From Gonatopus flavifemur (Eukaryota > Arthropoda > Insecta > Hymenoptera > Dryinidae): a stretch of 64,000 nucleotides of DNA. Below the pieces are notes generated by a model, which saw only the letters and a list, made by a program, of their open reading frames with translations, ran no database searches and had not been told where the DNA came from. Made by a program: the position numbers and the translations under genes. The stretch covers positions 6,324,001-6,388,000 of the forward strand of contig JAFFJZ010000003.1 in assembly GCA_018340375.1 (NCBI GenBank). Reading direction: 5' to 3'. This document shows positions 33,885 to 47,888 of the stretch, one piece after another (positions within the stretch are counted from its first letter, which is position 1; every line of letters starts with the position of its first letter).

Positions 33885-36800
33885 AAAAATTCAGTTACAC
33901 GAGAAAAGAATCGAAGGACAGATGCTATAAAGAACGTATATAGAATGAGTAATACAGTCCGTTCTCCAAATAATGTCGTATAGCGTCTTCTTTATCGCTC
34001 TATCAAGGAAAGATATTCGAGGGAGAAAGAGGTCCGCAGCATTATTCCGAGACTACAGATCCGGGTTGAAAATAATCTCCGAACGACGGAAAGAAATGTT
34101 CAAAATGATAGATGTTTTTTTAGTTGTTCAAAGAGTTTCTTGGTATCGAAATGATAATTTAATCGTGCAAAGATTATTTTTTATCATGATTTAATTGTTT
34201 ATTAATGATGCAATGGAACGTTTGACTTGCATCAAGAATAAAAAATTAAAAAAAAAGGAAGACAGAACATACAAAGAAGCGTGTATCGTGAATTGCACGT
34301 CTTTCTTGGTTTATTGATTGCTTTGTGATGATGGAGAAGTTTTCTCGATAAGGGTAATCGAAGAATGTAAGATACACTTAATCAATGTTATTATCGCCAT
34401 CTCGACGATTACCTCCCATTTCGAGAGATAAGATGATACTCAAAGATTGAAGGTATGACGAATGCAAAAAATTGTAAAATCTCGAGACATCACTGAATAG
34501 TGTTACAACAATCGGGTTCAAAGAACTGGTAACAAATTCAATACTCGAGTAGCGTTTCATGTTTCCAGATATCTTCTCACATGTTATCATAGATTATTTT
34601 GAGATACTTCATGCTACCGATTTCAATCTTTTTTGAATATCTTCTTTCGATATCTCACGTGGTCTTGAGACATCTTTTATTCTACAGAGAGGATTTTATT
34701 AATTTAGATAGGTATATTGTTTATCACGAGTGACAGAATGAATTTCGTTGATTCAATTGAATCAAGGCAGCCAGCGTTTTATCATGGAAAATCATTGATA
34801 AAATTTTTAAGTGGGTCTACTTCTGTTTTCGTATTGTTTTTTAAATCATTTTTAAGGGTTGGAAATGGATATTGAATATGAAAAAAGATAGTGAATCTTG
34901 TGTATAAAATATTAATCCAATTCCGATCAAAATTGTATATAATTTGATAGAAACTGAAGATCATTTTCATACAAAAGATCCGCATCCCTCTACTGTGAGT
35001 GTACTCATCTATCAATAAAATCTCCAGTTAATTGCCATCTAACATCTAATCAACATCATACACATCGCAAATTCATTATTTTATCTCCAGTCTAGTCCTA
35101 TGTTGACAATTTTATTGGAATCAGGTAAATGAATTTCAGGAGATGGATTTATCGAATCATTCAATGGGGGAGCATCGGTTCAGCATCCGTCGTAATCTCC
35201 ATATTTGGGATTCGAGAATAGTTGTCTCGCTACCGTGATCAAGACTTGCCGGAATTTCCCTCTTGAATTTTTTTTCTCTTCCCTCACCTTCGATACTGTC
35301 TTTGATAACCCACAAACACATCAAATATATTTTCGACTATTATACGAATATTATTATTATTCTCACAATATTATTCAATATAAACAATTCAAAAGTATGT
35401 CAATGAAGAGCGAGGGGATCAAAACGATCTTATCATGATTTATATTTTGATTATCCACTAAATATGCGATGAAATATCCGGTACGCGTAGAGTATAGAAT
35501 TTTCTACTATCTTTCGATGTTTGATTAATGGTTTTTAAATATATGATTCGAGATCAAATATTCAATAACATTACTTGTTCACATGATTTTAGTACACTTT
35601 GCTGAATTTTCACGTGATAAAAATGAAAAATCACGTTCCAAGATAGTAGCAAATTTATTCATTCGTTCAATAAAATTCAAGTTCCAATTCACCTCTTGTT
35701 TAATAACACTCGACTTTCAGTAATTATTGTCTTTATTTTCATATAAACTTTCTATGATATGATTTTTCCAAAGAAGTGATTCTATTTTTTTAATTGCGTC
35801 TTTGTTTTCATTGTACTTTTGCCATGAAGTTGTTCTGCGTGCTTTTGTGTCCAAATAGAAACATGATATATGAGCGAGAAGATACCTGTAATCTTCGATC
35901 GAGATTAAGAAAATACTCTGTCCGTAAATAAGCACATAGCTTCGCTCTTTGTTGAATGAAAAGTTTGGATTGTCACCACCTCCACCAGTTTTATGTCAAT
36001 ATAAGATTAAAATCCTGATAGAGCATCAATGCAACATATTGGTTGAGAAAACTTACGTTCAAAGAGGAATGATGAGAAATAATTCATAGGTCTGATTGGA
36101 ATTTACGTTTTACAGAAAAATGATGAAGGATAATCACACTTTTATTACACGGAAAACATGATTGGACTATGAGGAGGATTATCCAACATTAACTTAGGAT
36201 GAGCGAGGATACTTATTTGTGATAGCTAAAAATCTTTTTACCCACATCTGCTCGGAAATTTCTTATTTTCGAATCTATTTTTGAAGAGGATGTGTAGGAA
36301 CTCTAGGCGGAGGTATCAGAGCGAGAAGAATATACTTACATTTTGTTGCAGGGGCGTCCCTGCAGCTCACTTTCTGCCCTAGGGACGAAAACGCTCACTT
36401 TCGTCCCGCTGTAGTGCAATAAACCTACCACAGGTAGCTACTCTCTGTCTGCTCTAAGACATGTGACAGGATTAAGTTTGTTACGGAAAATATTGATCAT
36501 TTGTTGAAAATTCTACACATTCCTTCACAAAAAAGGAGAGAATATCAAAGTAGTGATGTTATGGTAGAGAAATTTTCATTTGTTCAATGTTCTTCTTTCT
36601 TTCCAAAATACTCTCAATTGTAGACATATTCTGAATTGAAGAATCCGGAAATTTCCGACCATCGGATGAAAAATGAATTTCCGGTACATGTGTATAAAAT
36701 TATGGAAATTCAGACCCCATGTAACAATCAATTTCCGGACAATTGCGCACAATTTCAAACGTATGTATGCATCAATTACTTCACAACGTGTAACAAAAAC

Positions 36801-39349
36801 TTTCGAAATTGTATATAATTAATATACAATTCAATAAATTTGTTATATAAGTCTTATATAATCATACATGGACTACATGCAAGTCTGGAAATGTTGCCAC
36901 ATGGGATTCACTTCAATTGCATACATAAAATTCTTTCTCCTCGTCATCCTTTTGAAAAATATTGCACAAATTTGTGATCTTGAACTTCATCAGAAGCAAC
37001 TAGTAATGACATTCACGTACAGACTTCATCTACCATACTCGCATTTCTCTTCTACAGCGGAACGAAAACCACGCACGAGTATCTTTTTCTCGTCAAATTT
37101 CTCAGAACCATACACACAATTTTCTATTACATCACGCGATACCAAAGTATCCTAATAAAATGGATTTTATATGCTTTTTTCCTCATCCTCAAATATAATC
37201 GCTCTTGAGTTTTTGGGTATTACACGTATACGTAAATGAATAGGACACTTCTTTCCATACTAGATTTCTTCACCAAGGAACCGGTTTTTTCGTTCCCTAT
37301 TGCTCTTAGAATTCATTAGTGTAAATTTTAAAGACCTTCTTGAATATCTCAAAATCTTCATTCCATTGAATACAAGATAAATCGATTTAATCTGATTTTG
37401 TCTATTGATTTGCGGTTTTGTTTTCGAGAAAGTTTCGAAAAAAATATTTTGAATATTTGTTCGTAAATAAACATATATGTATGTATGTAAAAATAATGTG
37501 AATGATCAGATAATTCAACTACAAATATCAAGTTTGTCACGAGACATCGTGTTTGATTCACGAGCAGTGTCGAATAATGAGATGTAATTAATCAATTCAC
37601 AGTTCAACGATTAAATGTTGCTGAACTTTATCGATGATATTGATCATCTTTTCGCGTGTTCTTTCAAGGATAGTAACAGGTGCTGAGCGCAATCGTCGTG
37701 ATAGATAGTATGCTATGATTGCAGGCGTCTAAACAAACACATTCTGTAAAATCTTCATATTTTATTATAATTTTATGTGATTGCGTTATAAAGTATTGAA
37801 TAAATAAATTGATACTTGGTTGAATATCAATTCTATGCTTGAAAAAGTTGCGGCAATACGGTTTAATGGATCCTTGGAATCAATGTTTTACGGCCTTCTT
37901 TTAGGTCGGAGTTAGATCTGAGACTAGGACCGGCCCTACGCAATGTGTAAGTTTACGGGCTGAGACTTTTCACAGTTGCATTTACTTTAACGTATTTTAT
38001 TCAAACATGATTCATTAAGAATCGATAAACATCAATTTGACGTTAATAAATTATGATTGTGTAAAATAAATATCAATTTTATGATACGTGATAAAATATT
38101 CATTGATCACAAATAATTTTTCAAAGGTCAAGAATGGTTCTTGTTAAAAATATTATTTTCTTTTCAAAATTATTAGAACTTGTACTGTTTTGAAGAATTT
38201 AGAGTCCGTAATTCACCTTGTCATCACAGTTACATTTTAACAAGTCTTTGTAATACAGCCAAATATCGCTGATTTTGTGAATCAGAGCTTATTTTGAAAA
38301 TTCTACAATGAATGTACCTAATACTTCATAAAATTGTTGTTTTCAAGTATTTTATTGCTTGAGCAAGCAATTTTCAAAGTTCGATTTCATAATCAAATAG
38401 CCAACTATTAGTAAACATCGTTGATTAGATGATCAGAAATGACTCTAAAGGTGTGTCAGTATTCAGCCTCAATTTGTTAATTGTTCATGAGCTAAGAAAA
38501 GTAAGGACTCTTTTGTAATGACATTATCCTATTATTCATCATGCAAAGAATTGTGAATTCACACAATTTGATTATAGATGAACTGGTTTGTTCACCACAA
38601 ATATTTCATACGTCATATTATGAGGTTTTATGAACATCTTCAATTGATAAGTCACTATTGTTTGACAATAAAATGTTTCAAAGGATAGCTTAGCTCCAAT
38701 GATTATCACGTGATTCATCACATGATGCATTATTATTAGCAATAAATAAACGCAATGAATATGCACGTATGTTGATATTAATGGACTTCAAATTACTCTG
38801 CTCGAAGAATCAGTAAAACATTCCAGCTGAACTCCATTTATTCCTTTGGAATATTCTTTTTACTCAAAAAGAATCTTGTTCTAAAATTATCAGGTATACA
38901 ATGTGAAGAACGATAACATTAGATTGATATTTCATAGAATATAATTGCATTTCTGGGATTCCGAGTTGAATTCAACGAATGGTGATGTCGGAATTTTGAT
39001 TACACGATTAATCAATCATTCGAGTAACACATAGAATATTCTGAGGATATTTTGAAAACCGAACGCTTCTAGAACAACGATGTTTCAGTAAGATCGTTCA
39101 TCGATATTCTTTGTAAGTTCTATCTTCCCAAATAAAGTGCAAATTATTGTTAGATTCGAATCAGAATCGTCAGAATAGATTCAGCGATAGAAAACGTATT
39201 TGGAATGTACTCTACAAAAGTACACGTGAACCATTCAGAATGGAACAGCTTCCAATTCAAGAAAATAGGTTCATCTTATTTTTACGAAATAAAATTCGCA
39301 ATTCCAAATCCACAGAACATGAATTATGAAAAATTGAATAAACACTTAC
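33885..39349 (-). other. First intron of the SLC36 gene, nothing else seen
   Basis: 5.5 kb of A+T-rich sequence with short frames of no recognisable content. A GC-rich hairpin (GGGACGAAAA..TTTCGTCCC, about 36389-36413) sits in a locally GC-richer 80-base patch that also has CTCACTTTC twice. Confidence 0.4.
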
Positions 39350-39560
39350 GGTTTTGAAATCTGCTTTGTTCTCGTTGATAAAGATTGACGATAAACAGCA
39401 GAAAAGAGGAAAATGACGTTGACCGCTCTTGAAGCACGTTTGTGAAGGGCGTTTTCAATTTACTCTCGATGATTATTCAATCACATCACAATTCGTAACA
39501 ACGAGATTCTGCTTCGGAGATCACGAAGATCTTGTATTACACAACCGCTTAAAAATTCCC
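39350..39560 (-). other. Probable non-coding 5' exon of the SLC36 gene
   Basis: A good donor on minus (AAAACC|gtaagtg) lies at 39350/39349, and the matching acceptor is TTTACAG just before the start-codon exon at 33884. The last 100 bases before the donor contain no ATG, as expected for a leader. The upstream limit is a guess. Confidence 0.45.
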
Positions 39561-40770
39561 AAGAAATACTATTTTTCCTAAAATAGGCACTTCGATCTTT
39601 AAAGTTTCACGTGGAATATAAAAAAACAGCACTTCCTTGCTTTGCCTTTGATTTAATTATTCAAAACAGTGGAAACAAACAGTACGGACAGCGGTACCAA
39701 GCGAATCAAAATAAAACGTAATGAATCACGTATCTTCTAGAGCCGATAGATACATTCTTGTCATAAAAGTATCATTTGTTTCCGTCTCGGCACGTTTTTC
39801 CAGCTTTTGATTAAAAGACGCGTTGAAATTAAAGGTTCCAGAGTGCCGGCTGAGGTGACTACGCTAAGTAATCGCGACGCGTTACCGGAGGGAACTCTGA
39901 AGTGCCTCTCACGTGAAAAAGAGGATCCTGTCTCTTCGCGGGCCAGGGTCACTGATTATTCGGTAACTTTCAATGTCGTGTAATATATAGATTTTAGAAA
40001 TTCGATTCTTAAAATCGTGATCTTCTTCTTCCACGATCCTTCAAATTTGATTAAATATACCGGTTGATGGTGATACGATGTATATAATTGAATTTTGTTC
40101 AATTTGATACAGATATATGGGGTTGAAAAAGAGGAAGAAATCTTGATGGAAAAATGTTTCGAAAAAGAACGCGCACCAAACGATTCGCAGGGCGCGCGCG
40201 TGACAAGCGAAGAAACAGAACTGTCAGGTTCCTTTCACGATTCTCATTTATATATGTGTATATATGTACATATATCTGTATATACATATATACACACACG
40301 CACGTGATGAGCGATAGTTGTAAACACGTGGGTACAGATGCGTTTAACAATCATCATTCTGACTTGTCGAATTTTTTTCCCAATTCTTTTGACTTATTTC
40401 ACTTGAATAAACAAGGAAATTCGTAGACGAGTCTTCTACGTTGATTTATCTCTCCCCGCGTCGATGATAATAAACGGTGAGAGTTTGTTAGGCAAATCAA
40501 GATACTTTGTTTGACATTTCATCGTTCAATCGAATGATTATGAGTTAATCAATTTCATGGGGAACACATAATAAAATACGAACATTCGATTCAAGCATGA
40601 TTTTGAATGACAATTGAAAAGAAAACTCAAACATCCCAGTATTGTTAAGTTTGTTATAGATTCTTCTATTGCAATTTAGTTTTTCGAATGCCCCTTATCT
40701 GGTGTCTCAATCTTATAAAATTCATGCAACGATGTTGTACATTTTGATAACTCCGCAAAGCACGTGTTTA
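39561..40770 (-). promoter_or_regulatory. Candidate SLC36 promoter with several CACGTG E-boxes
   Basis: CACGTG occurs at 39608, 39910, 40301, 40325 and 40761. A GC-richer block (about 39830-39955) has CGCGACGCG and TCTTCGCGGGCC. A TA/CA microsatellite spans about 40248-40300. CACGTG is also seen elsewhere in the window, so the cluster is only suggestive. Frames here are low-information. Confidence 0.35.
40248..40300. repeat. TATATG/TACACA microsatellite
   Basis: An imperfect TATA/TGTA/CACA dinucleotide tract. Confidence 0.7.
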
Positions 40771-42110
40771 ATTCAATTTCATTGGATAATTGAATTTAAT
40801 GGAATTTTTGGAGGAGACTTTTCAGCTTGAGCTAACGGAGATTGAAATATTGATAGATTATTTCATCGTTGTTGACTGTTCAACGGTAGAGCTGCTGTCA
40901 ATGGACTGTTGTTATGTATCTTTCATTCAATACTGTAAATGAGCACATCAGCGCAACAGTTAAGTTCATCGCAACGCAGCTGTAGTGCCAGAGCGTGCTG
41001 TTGATTCTGTAACTACAAAGCACTAAGTAAACACAATCGTGTCTATAGTTTTATGGTGGCGCTGTTGTTGAATCCACACTCTTTAACTAGCCAAAAGTGA
41101 GCTTCATGAAACAGGAATTAGCGGTGGACTGGTGTGGCTTTTAATTGAACTTGCTTCGAATAGTTTTCATATCAAAGATTGATTGGGTAGCTTTTAATTG
41201 TGCGATTTAGCTATACTTGAATATTCCATAAACCAATTTTATCAAAATTTACATCTTCATAAATTTCCGAGTGAAATTTATACTCCTTTAGAATCAACCT
41301 TCAAGGATTGACTTTTGACTTGAAAGGAGCTCACTTCTGTATTTGATGGAATGGAAGGTGTGATTTTTCACCTCTCCAAATTTTAAGAAAATTGGCGATA
41401 AGGGATGAAGTTTGATACCCGAATCACCCCCTCGAAGTTTCGATTCCCCCTTTTGGAAAATAATACACAAAACATATGACCTTTTTTCAAAGGAAATCAA
41501 GTCGCAATATTATTCAATTGTGGATTTTTTATTCTCGTATTTAAGTTTTCGCTGAAGTACTTCTCACATTATGAAAATTATTAATATAGATTAATCGCAT
41601 TCATGTGCATGCACTTAAATTGATTTGTTTTTAAACCGGGGTTTCTTGGTGAAAGGAGAAATAGGCACATTCCAGTGTCCAGCTGTGAAATGTCATATGG
41701 CTGTGAACTCAGGGAATTTCTTAATAACTCTAAATAGATATTAAGATGGAAAATTACCCTGGATGATGGATGAATGAGAATTTTTCATTCTCTCAGCAGG
41801 ATTTGCGAGAGGTGCAACACGCTATGTTTATGGCATGATGATATATGGTTTCAGGAACCTTCAATTACGACAACCAGTTAACAATGAATAATCCTTTTAA
41901 TTTCAACTCAAAATTTTTCTCTCCACTCTCAACACTTCCAGGAATAAAGAAATGAGACTGCGAGAAATGGAGGCTACGAAATTGAATAGATTCTGCCACA
42001 TACTTTTCGAACTTTCAGCATTGTAATGCTGCTGTTATATCATAGCAATATTTCAGTGTTGAATGCTAGAGGGAAATGTTTCAATTGAGAAAAAGTGTGA
42101 GAAAAAGTCC
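40771..42110. other. No feature seen
   Basis: A+T-rich, no domain-bearing frame, no clear repeat. Confidence 0.4.
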
Positions 42111-42112
42111 TG

Positions 42113-42180
42113 ATCGCTCATCCCGTGGATGTGCATCTAATGCGAGGTTCCTGTTTCAGTCCCAGGCTACCGTGGGACAG
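42113..42180 (+). repeat. tRNA-derived (SINE-like) fragment
   Basis: GTGGATGTGCATCTAATGCG followed by GAGGTTCCTGTTTCAGTCCC and AGGCTACCGTGGGA has the order of a tRNA D-side, anticodon region and T-arm. CCTG/CAGG can pair around TTTCAGTCC, a B-box-like loop. There is no intact cloverleaf, so I read it as an old SINE head or tRNA pseudogene. Confidence 0.4.
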
Positions 42181-42639
42181 TAGTTTTGATTTCTCTTCAA
42201 AAAGTGGCTCAATAAATGGATTGCTGCAGAAGACGAACCTTTTTTTTGCACCGAGGAATTCGTTTAATGCTAGAAAAGTGAGAAAACGTTACGGAAGACG
42301 GTGAAAAATATTTATAAAAAAAATGTAATTCACAGTCTTTCTGGAATGAACTTAGTGTTCCGCTAATGAATTGTTCAAAATTTACCAAAACACTGACAAC
42401 GTTGTTTTGATAAAAAAATATGTAATTCTTCAGTGGCAAAATCTTACGAAAAAACTGAACTACAATTCAGGTACTGTTATGCTCGGTTGGATTTTTTGAA
42501 TTTATCAAAATTCGTAATTCATTGTCACATTAGGAGCCCTATTGAAATTCAAGCCGATATCACCTGGAATTTTAGGATTTCATTTTAGTATTGCAAGAAA
42601 ATCCAGCTATCATACATAGAATGTCTACTTAAAAATTTG

Positions 42640-42735
42640 TTGCCATAGCTAACTGAATTTCAACTGAAACAACAAATCTTTCGCTGGGCTAGCAAAAAAT
42701 TTGCTATTCTATATATAATACTTGAATTTGCAGCG
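42640..42735. repeat. AGCTA/GCAAAT repeat, short copy
   Basis: TTGCCATAGCTAACTG, GCTGGGCTAGCAAAAAATTTGC and the central GCTATTCTATATATAATAC of the family, ending near AGGAAATTTTTTCTCGG. Confidence 0.6.
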
Positions 42736-42739
42736 TCAG

Positions 42740-45700
42740 GAAATTTTTTCTCGGTTTAAATATTGAAAAATCACATAAAAAACCATATCATGTACTTTAA
42801 GTGAAAATTTAGTTCCGGTAGAGATGATTAATCATTAGAAAAGACGAACTGTACCATATCAATTCAGATAATCCGGCCAAAACCGGATTTTCATTGAAAG
42901 TGAACGAGATTCTTTTACAAAATACGAGGTGAACTTGTTCAGGATCGTCCTACATTTACCAAATTCTCATGGGAAACTTTGAGAAAAAATATCTTTTGTA
43001 CAAATCAATTCGTTACAGTTGTAGTGACTTGCTAGATATAAAAAATGTAGTGAATAGTCACTCGATTTGCTAACCATAAACTTCAATGAATTTAGATATC
43101 TATGATCATGATGTGTTAGAATATTTTAACAAGGTCTATGTAAAGATATTCTCACAAATTAAGTGTTACCCATGAGGAATAATTTTAGTTAGATTTTTCC
43201 AATCTTACTTAATAACAAAATTTTATGAAGACATGTTAGAAATAGTACAAGAATTATTTTGGTATGATCCAGTGAATATTTTTAGATCCCTGTTTGGGAT
43301 CATTCTAAGAGTTATATGAAAGATATCTAAAAAATGTATTCAACAACAAAGGTTCATCTCTTCCGATAAATTATTTAACAAGATATTCAAAATGTATTTC
43401 AGAGTGTTCCGGCAGAATGCCACAAGAACTTTCTTTCAGCAACTCCTCTTGATAACATTTATCCACAATATTCCTGTATTTCATTATTCAAATATAGAAC
43501 ACACATAAGTCTGCAACATGATATCTGGTTTTATCTAAAACCTGAATTCACAGCATATAAAATGCATCTCTCTTTCTCTCTACAATTTATTACAAATATA
43601 TTAAAAATGGATTCAGCGCCTTATCACAATTTCGAAGAAACCAAATCCGTTACATCTTCCTCCAGACATTTGTCTCAGAGCATTCATTCCAAACTATTGA
43701 AAATACATCAGAAAAATCAGATTTCCACATCAATCTTGATAAGGATGATATATTGAGGTCATATAGATAATCATACATAGTAAAGACATGTCACAATTCA
43801 ATTCTCTCTTCAAAGAATGTACTTGCTCTCATTTGCAATGATCCATTCCTTGACTGTTTTTTGAAATGAATAAATCTTAGAGGTAGTAGTGCGTTTATGA
43901 GTTTGATACGCGAACTATACGTGAAAAATTTTCATATTGCTATTATCTAGAATAAAATTCATTATCGAGAAGAAAAAGATTGAAATTAAAAGAAATGAAT
44001 CACCGACAATGTTTCCAGAGAAAGACGTGTCATTTTGTTTCAGTTTTCCTCTTTGAGAAAGATATCTCCAGTTTGAACAGTGCAGGTAGATAAGATAATA
44101 TAATAAAATCTGAATTCCAAGTTTTTCAGTCTCTCATTGTCCACGAATCTTGTGAAGGACTCACCTTAAAGTAATAATACTGAAACTTTCTGATGAGAGG
44201 TACAAATCGATTTAAGCTACTATGTCGACCGTAAATTCCCATTGAATCCAATTGATGGTCACAAAACGGTTACCTCTTGAGGAAGGCTGTTTGATCTTAA
44301 ACTAATCACCAGTGTTGAAATCTTTCACAATGTGTACTTCGAATCCATTCACTGGCTGAATTATTCATTTTTCCAAATCATGGAATAGTTACAAATGTTC
44401 AACCAAATGTAGTTTTTTTCTCTAAGGGCATCTGTATTCTTGCTTGAATAGGAGTGAATTGTTATAACAAAAGGTATTATGCATGATGAAAGACTTACAC
44501 AATTTTTTGAAAGCTCAAGACTGACAATTGATCAATCATTGATTAATAATTTATACAATTAGTCTTTTTTGGTGAAATTCAGTGCAAGTTCATGGAATTT
44601 CATTGTTCAGTGATCTATTATTTCATGTAGAACTGCACATGAAATGACGGGAGAGAAGGAGATGTATATCGGATGATGAACGTCCTCGTCGTGAATTCGA
44701 TGCTCTTGTGCTCATTGAGTGAGATCTGGATGATTTTCTAAATTATAATAGATTACCGTAAAATATTGTACATTTCTGCTATATAATATTTTTTTCAACG
44801 TGTAAAGTTGATCACAAAACGTGTCCGTCCATCGAAGAAATTACGCCAAGAAATTACAAATAAGATAGTCACAGTCAAGTAGAGATCTCTTAGAATTGAT
44901 CAGGACTGTTCGGAAAAGTGAGCAGACTTGGTTAGATTTGAACAGATCAATCTAAACTCAAACAACTACCATATCTCATGATATTTGTCAATTGATATGT
45001 TTGAATTGAAAGTCTTAAACAAATAACAGAATTTGTGATAACTAAGCAGTGAGTTATAAATCAAGATTAAAAAATGTAGTATTCAATCCAAATCTAACGT
45101 GATCTATAGAGATCTAACAAGATGTTTCGAGATTCGATTAGATCTATCGAGATCTAAATCATTGAAAACATATTAACAGCCTTAAAAATGTTCACCTTAC
45201 ATCCCTGTAGTCTCCACTTCAGAGGGTGCTGTTATCAAAGTGGGAATAGAGTATTAATCAGAGTATAAAATCCCTCCACTATTATTCGCTAATATGCATT
45301 TACTTGTTCTGAAAAACTAGAATCTATGCTGCTAATGATTCAAACTACGAAGAAGCAAATTCTCACTGCCCTCTAAACTGTATGAAACTTCAATACCTGT
45401 GCAGTCAATTTAGCCTACATGTGTTAATTCTTGTCTATCAGTGAACCAATGATTATCACATCGATGATTATGATACAATAATCATTTAGATGAATATTTT
45501 TCAACGCGATGAAATAATCAAACGATCAAATCTGAAAAAATTAAAATACTTCAACGAAAATTAATTTTCATACACAATTAGTGAACTGTTTACCCATCGA
45601 TCACAGTGATTTTGTTTCCTCGTGATGATTTTATTCAGTTGCCTTTGATGGAATGCTCATGTGTTTTGACATTCGGATACATATTTATATACATATATAC

Positions 45701-46510
45701 ATATATTTATTAATTGTGACAGGATGACGAAGTACTCGGAATCTGATAATGGACAATCAAAAGAGGTAAAAAATATGGAAAAAATATCAAAAAATATGAT
45801 GAGGCGTTTTCAGAAATGTTCCAGAAAATTAATTAAACTAGAATGAAATACATTTTCAGAAATAAACAATGACGCGGAGCAATTATCAATTTCACACTCC
45901 GGGCATTGTGTTGTTCACGTGTACAGAAGTATCGTGTGCGCGGTATGAAGGTACGTGAAGTATACTTTTTACTTCATAAATGTCGCAATTCGATAAATAA
46001 TATCCGCATAGAAAATCTTAGGAATTGATTTTTAGTTGTTTGAGCGTGCGTGTGCAATTTTTGCGGCATAGTTTGATTATCTAGAATCATGTAATGAACG
46101 ATCAGGATCTGATCAAGCAGAGTCTTCCAAAAAGAAAGTATTGGAAGAAAATTTGATTGAATCTGAGTCGTTTATTGGGAAAATATTGTTTCTTATGACT
46201 TCAATTGAATCGTTCAACTCGAGGGTTTTGATAATCTATCAGTTATTATGTTATATAATCTAGAGAAGAAAATATCCGACTAAACTCTGAAAATCTGAAG
46301 GTTGAACATCTTGGAAGTTCAGCAGTTCATTCGCCTTTCAATTAATTGCTTAAGGGATTTGTTAATTTTAATTTGTACTAGGATAACATTTATGATTTGA
46401 TTAGTATATATTGAAGAAAAATAAGGTTGTGACTGAATTGAAACTTTTCGATCCTTGTTATGTCGTACGAGCATGCTAAAATGTACTGCAAATTCAGAGG
46501 TTTTTGGATA
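42740..46510. other. No gene seen; weak GATCT-rich patch
   Basis: Noise-like frames only. At 44900-45170 there are repeated AGATCTA/TAGATCT words (GATCTATAGAGATCTAAC, AGATCTATCGAGATCTA) like those in the 50479 element, so an old relative of it may lie here. Confidence 0.4.
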
Positions 46511-46517
46511 ACAGTTC

Positions 46518-46765
46518 ATGGAAAAAAGAAAATGAAAGAATTTACCGTATAGTATGCCAACGTGTCGCTTCGAGTCTTTCAATGTGAATTCTCACAAAAT
46601 ATTATATATATTCTCGAATAATTCACATTATAAGACAAAAATAGATTTTTCTCTTATGATGTGGATTATTTGAGAATATATTTTGTGAGAATTCCCATTT
46701 AAAGACTCGAAGCGACACGTTGTCATGCTATACGGTAAATTCCTCCATTTTCTTTTCTCCTTGTT
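46518..46765. repeat. Near-perfect 248 bp palindrome (foldback element)
   Basis: The left arm runs from GGAAAAAAGAAAATGAAAG through ATTTACCGTATAGTATGCCA, ACGTGTCGCTTCGAGTC and TTCTCACAAAATAT to CATTATAAGACAAAAAT. The right arm is its reverse complement in the same order, with a turn of only about two bases at 46641-46645. Mismatches are few and there is one small indel (extra ATATAT on the left). No TA pair bounds it clearly. Frames here derive from the arms. Confidence 0.85.
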
Positions 46766-47000
46766 GGAGAGTGAGTGGGGAAATAGGAATCGTGGATGCC
46801 ATACGGATTTCTACGTCGCATCTTCGTGGACTCCACGTGGATAGAACGTGGATCAACGAAGATTTCACTTAGAGGCAACGTAGAAATGTCCGGTGCTGTA
46901 CGAGGAGGGATGCCCACGACATTGAAAACCCATGGTGCTCCCGGAAATTTCTCCGCCGTATCTGCATTTCTTCAACGTCGAATACATTCGGTTTATCTTG
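46766..47000. repeat. CACGTGGA-rich repeat, copy 1
   Basis: GTGGACTCCACGTGGATAGA, GGCAACGTAGAAATGTCCGG and TGCTGTAC match 49258-49345. A partly inverted second half lies at about 46940-46985 (GGAAATTTCTCCGCC). Frames on both strands here (64-81 codons) come from the repeat. Confidence 0.6.
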
Positions 47001-47888
47001 TATTCATGTCTACCATTTATCCACCTGTTTCCGACCTATAATCCACTCAAGCTCACAGTGCAGAATCGATAGTTATATCGGTTGAAAGAATTCATTGAAT
47101 CTGACAAATAAAATTCAATGAGATTTGGTCAGAACATTGTCCACGTTTAATTGTAATTTAATGAGAATTGGTCAGAATCAATGGGTTCTTTTAACGAGGG
47201 TGGTTATGTTGATGTTATAGTAGAATTGTTATCACATCTTTACTTTCTTTTCTTTCGTGATTTTAACCTATGTTTGCTTTCATATAATTGTATACGTGTT
47301 TATCGGGATTCTAATATTCAATTTTCATGTGGTATGCTGGATCTAGGAATCAAATGTCCACTTATTCTACCTTCTTCTTCACGATATCGAGTAATTTAAT
47401 CCTCTTTGGATGTTCACTCCGCATGCAATTAATCTGTTGATGTTCCCTTCACTAACCCTCAACAATAATTCATCACATCTATTATTCCTTATTTATTTTT
47501 TTGAGTGTTCAGTGTATACCTGCAATGCTTGCTGGAATTAACTGATGGTCCGGTGTGGCACTTGTATAAATGATCGATGAATATCGATCTCCCTTTCACC
47601 TTTCGATGCTGTTCTTTTCTCATGAATTGCAATTCCATCGTCGTTGTGCATCTCTTCTAAATGTATCCCATTTCCCTATCTCTCTTGTTCGTCAAATGCT
47701 CTTTCTCATTCATTAAACTATCAATTGTATGCCACTCCACTTGACCACGTGGTTGTCAATGAGAATTCTGCGCGGTTGATGGGAGAAACGTGTATGACTT
47801 AACCTCGACTCAACTCACGTGTGCAACTCAGGTTTGAATTCCCGTATCTTATGGTTTCATTAACTTCCTAATGATTCATTTATTTGTT
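47001..47888. other. No feature seen
   Basis: Only noise-like frames. AACAATAATTC and TCTTGTTC patches carry no structure I can name. Confidence 0.4.
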
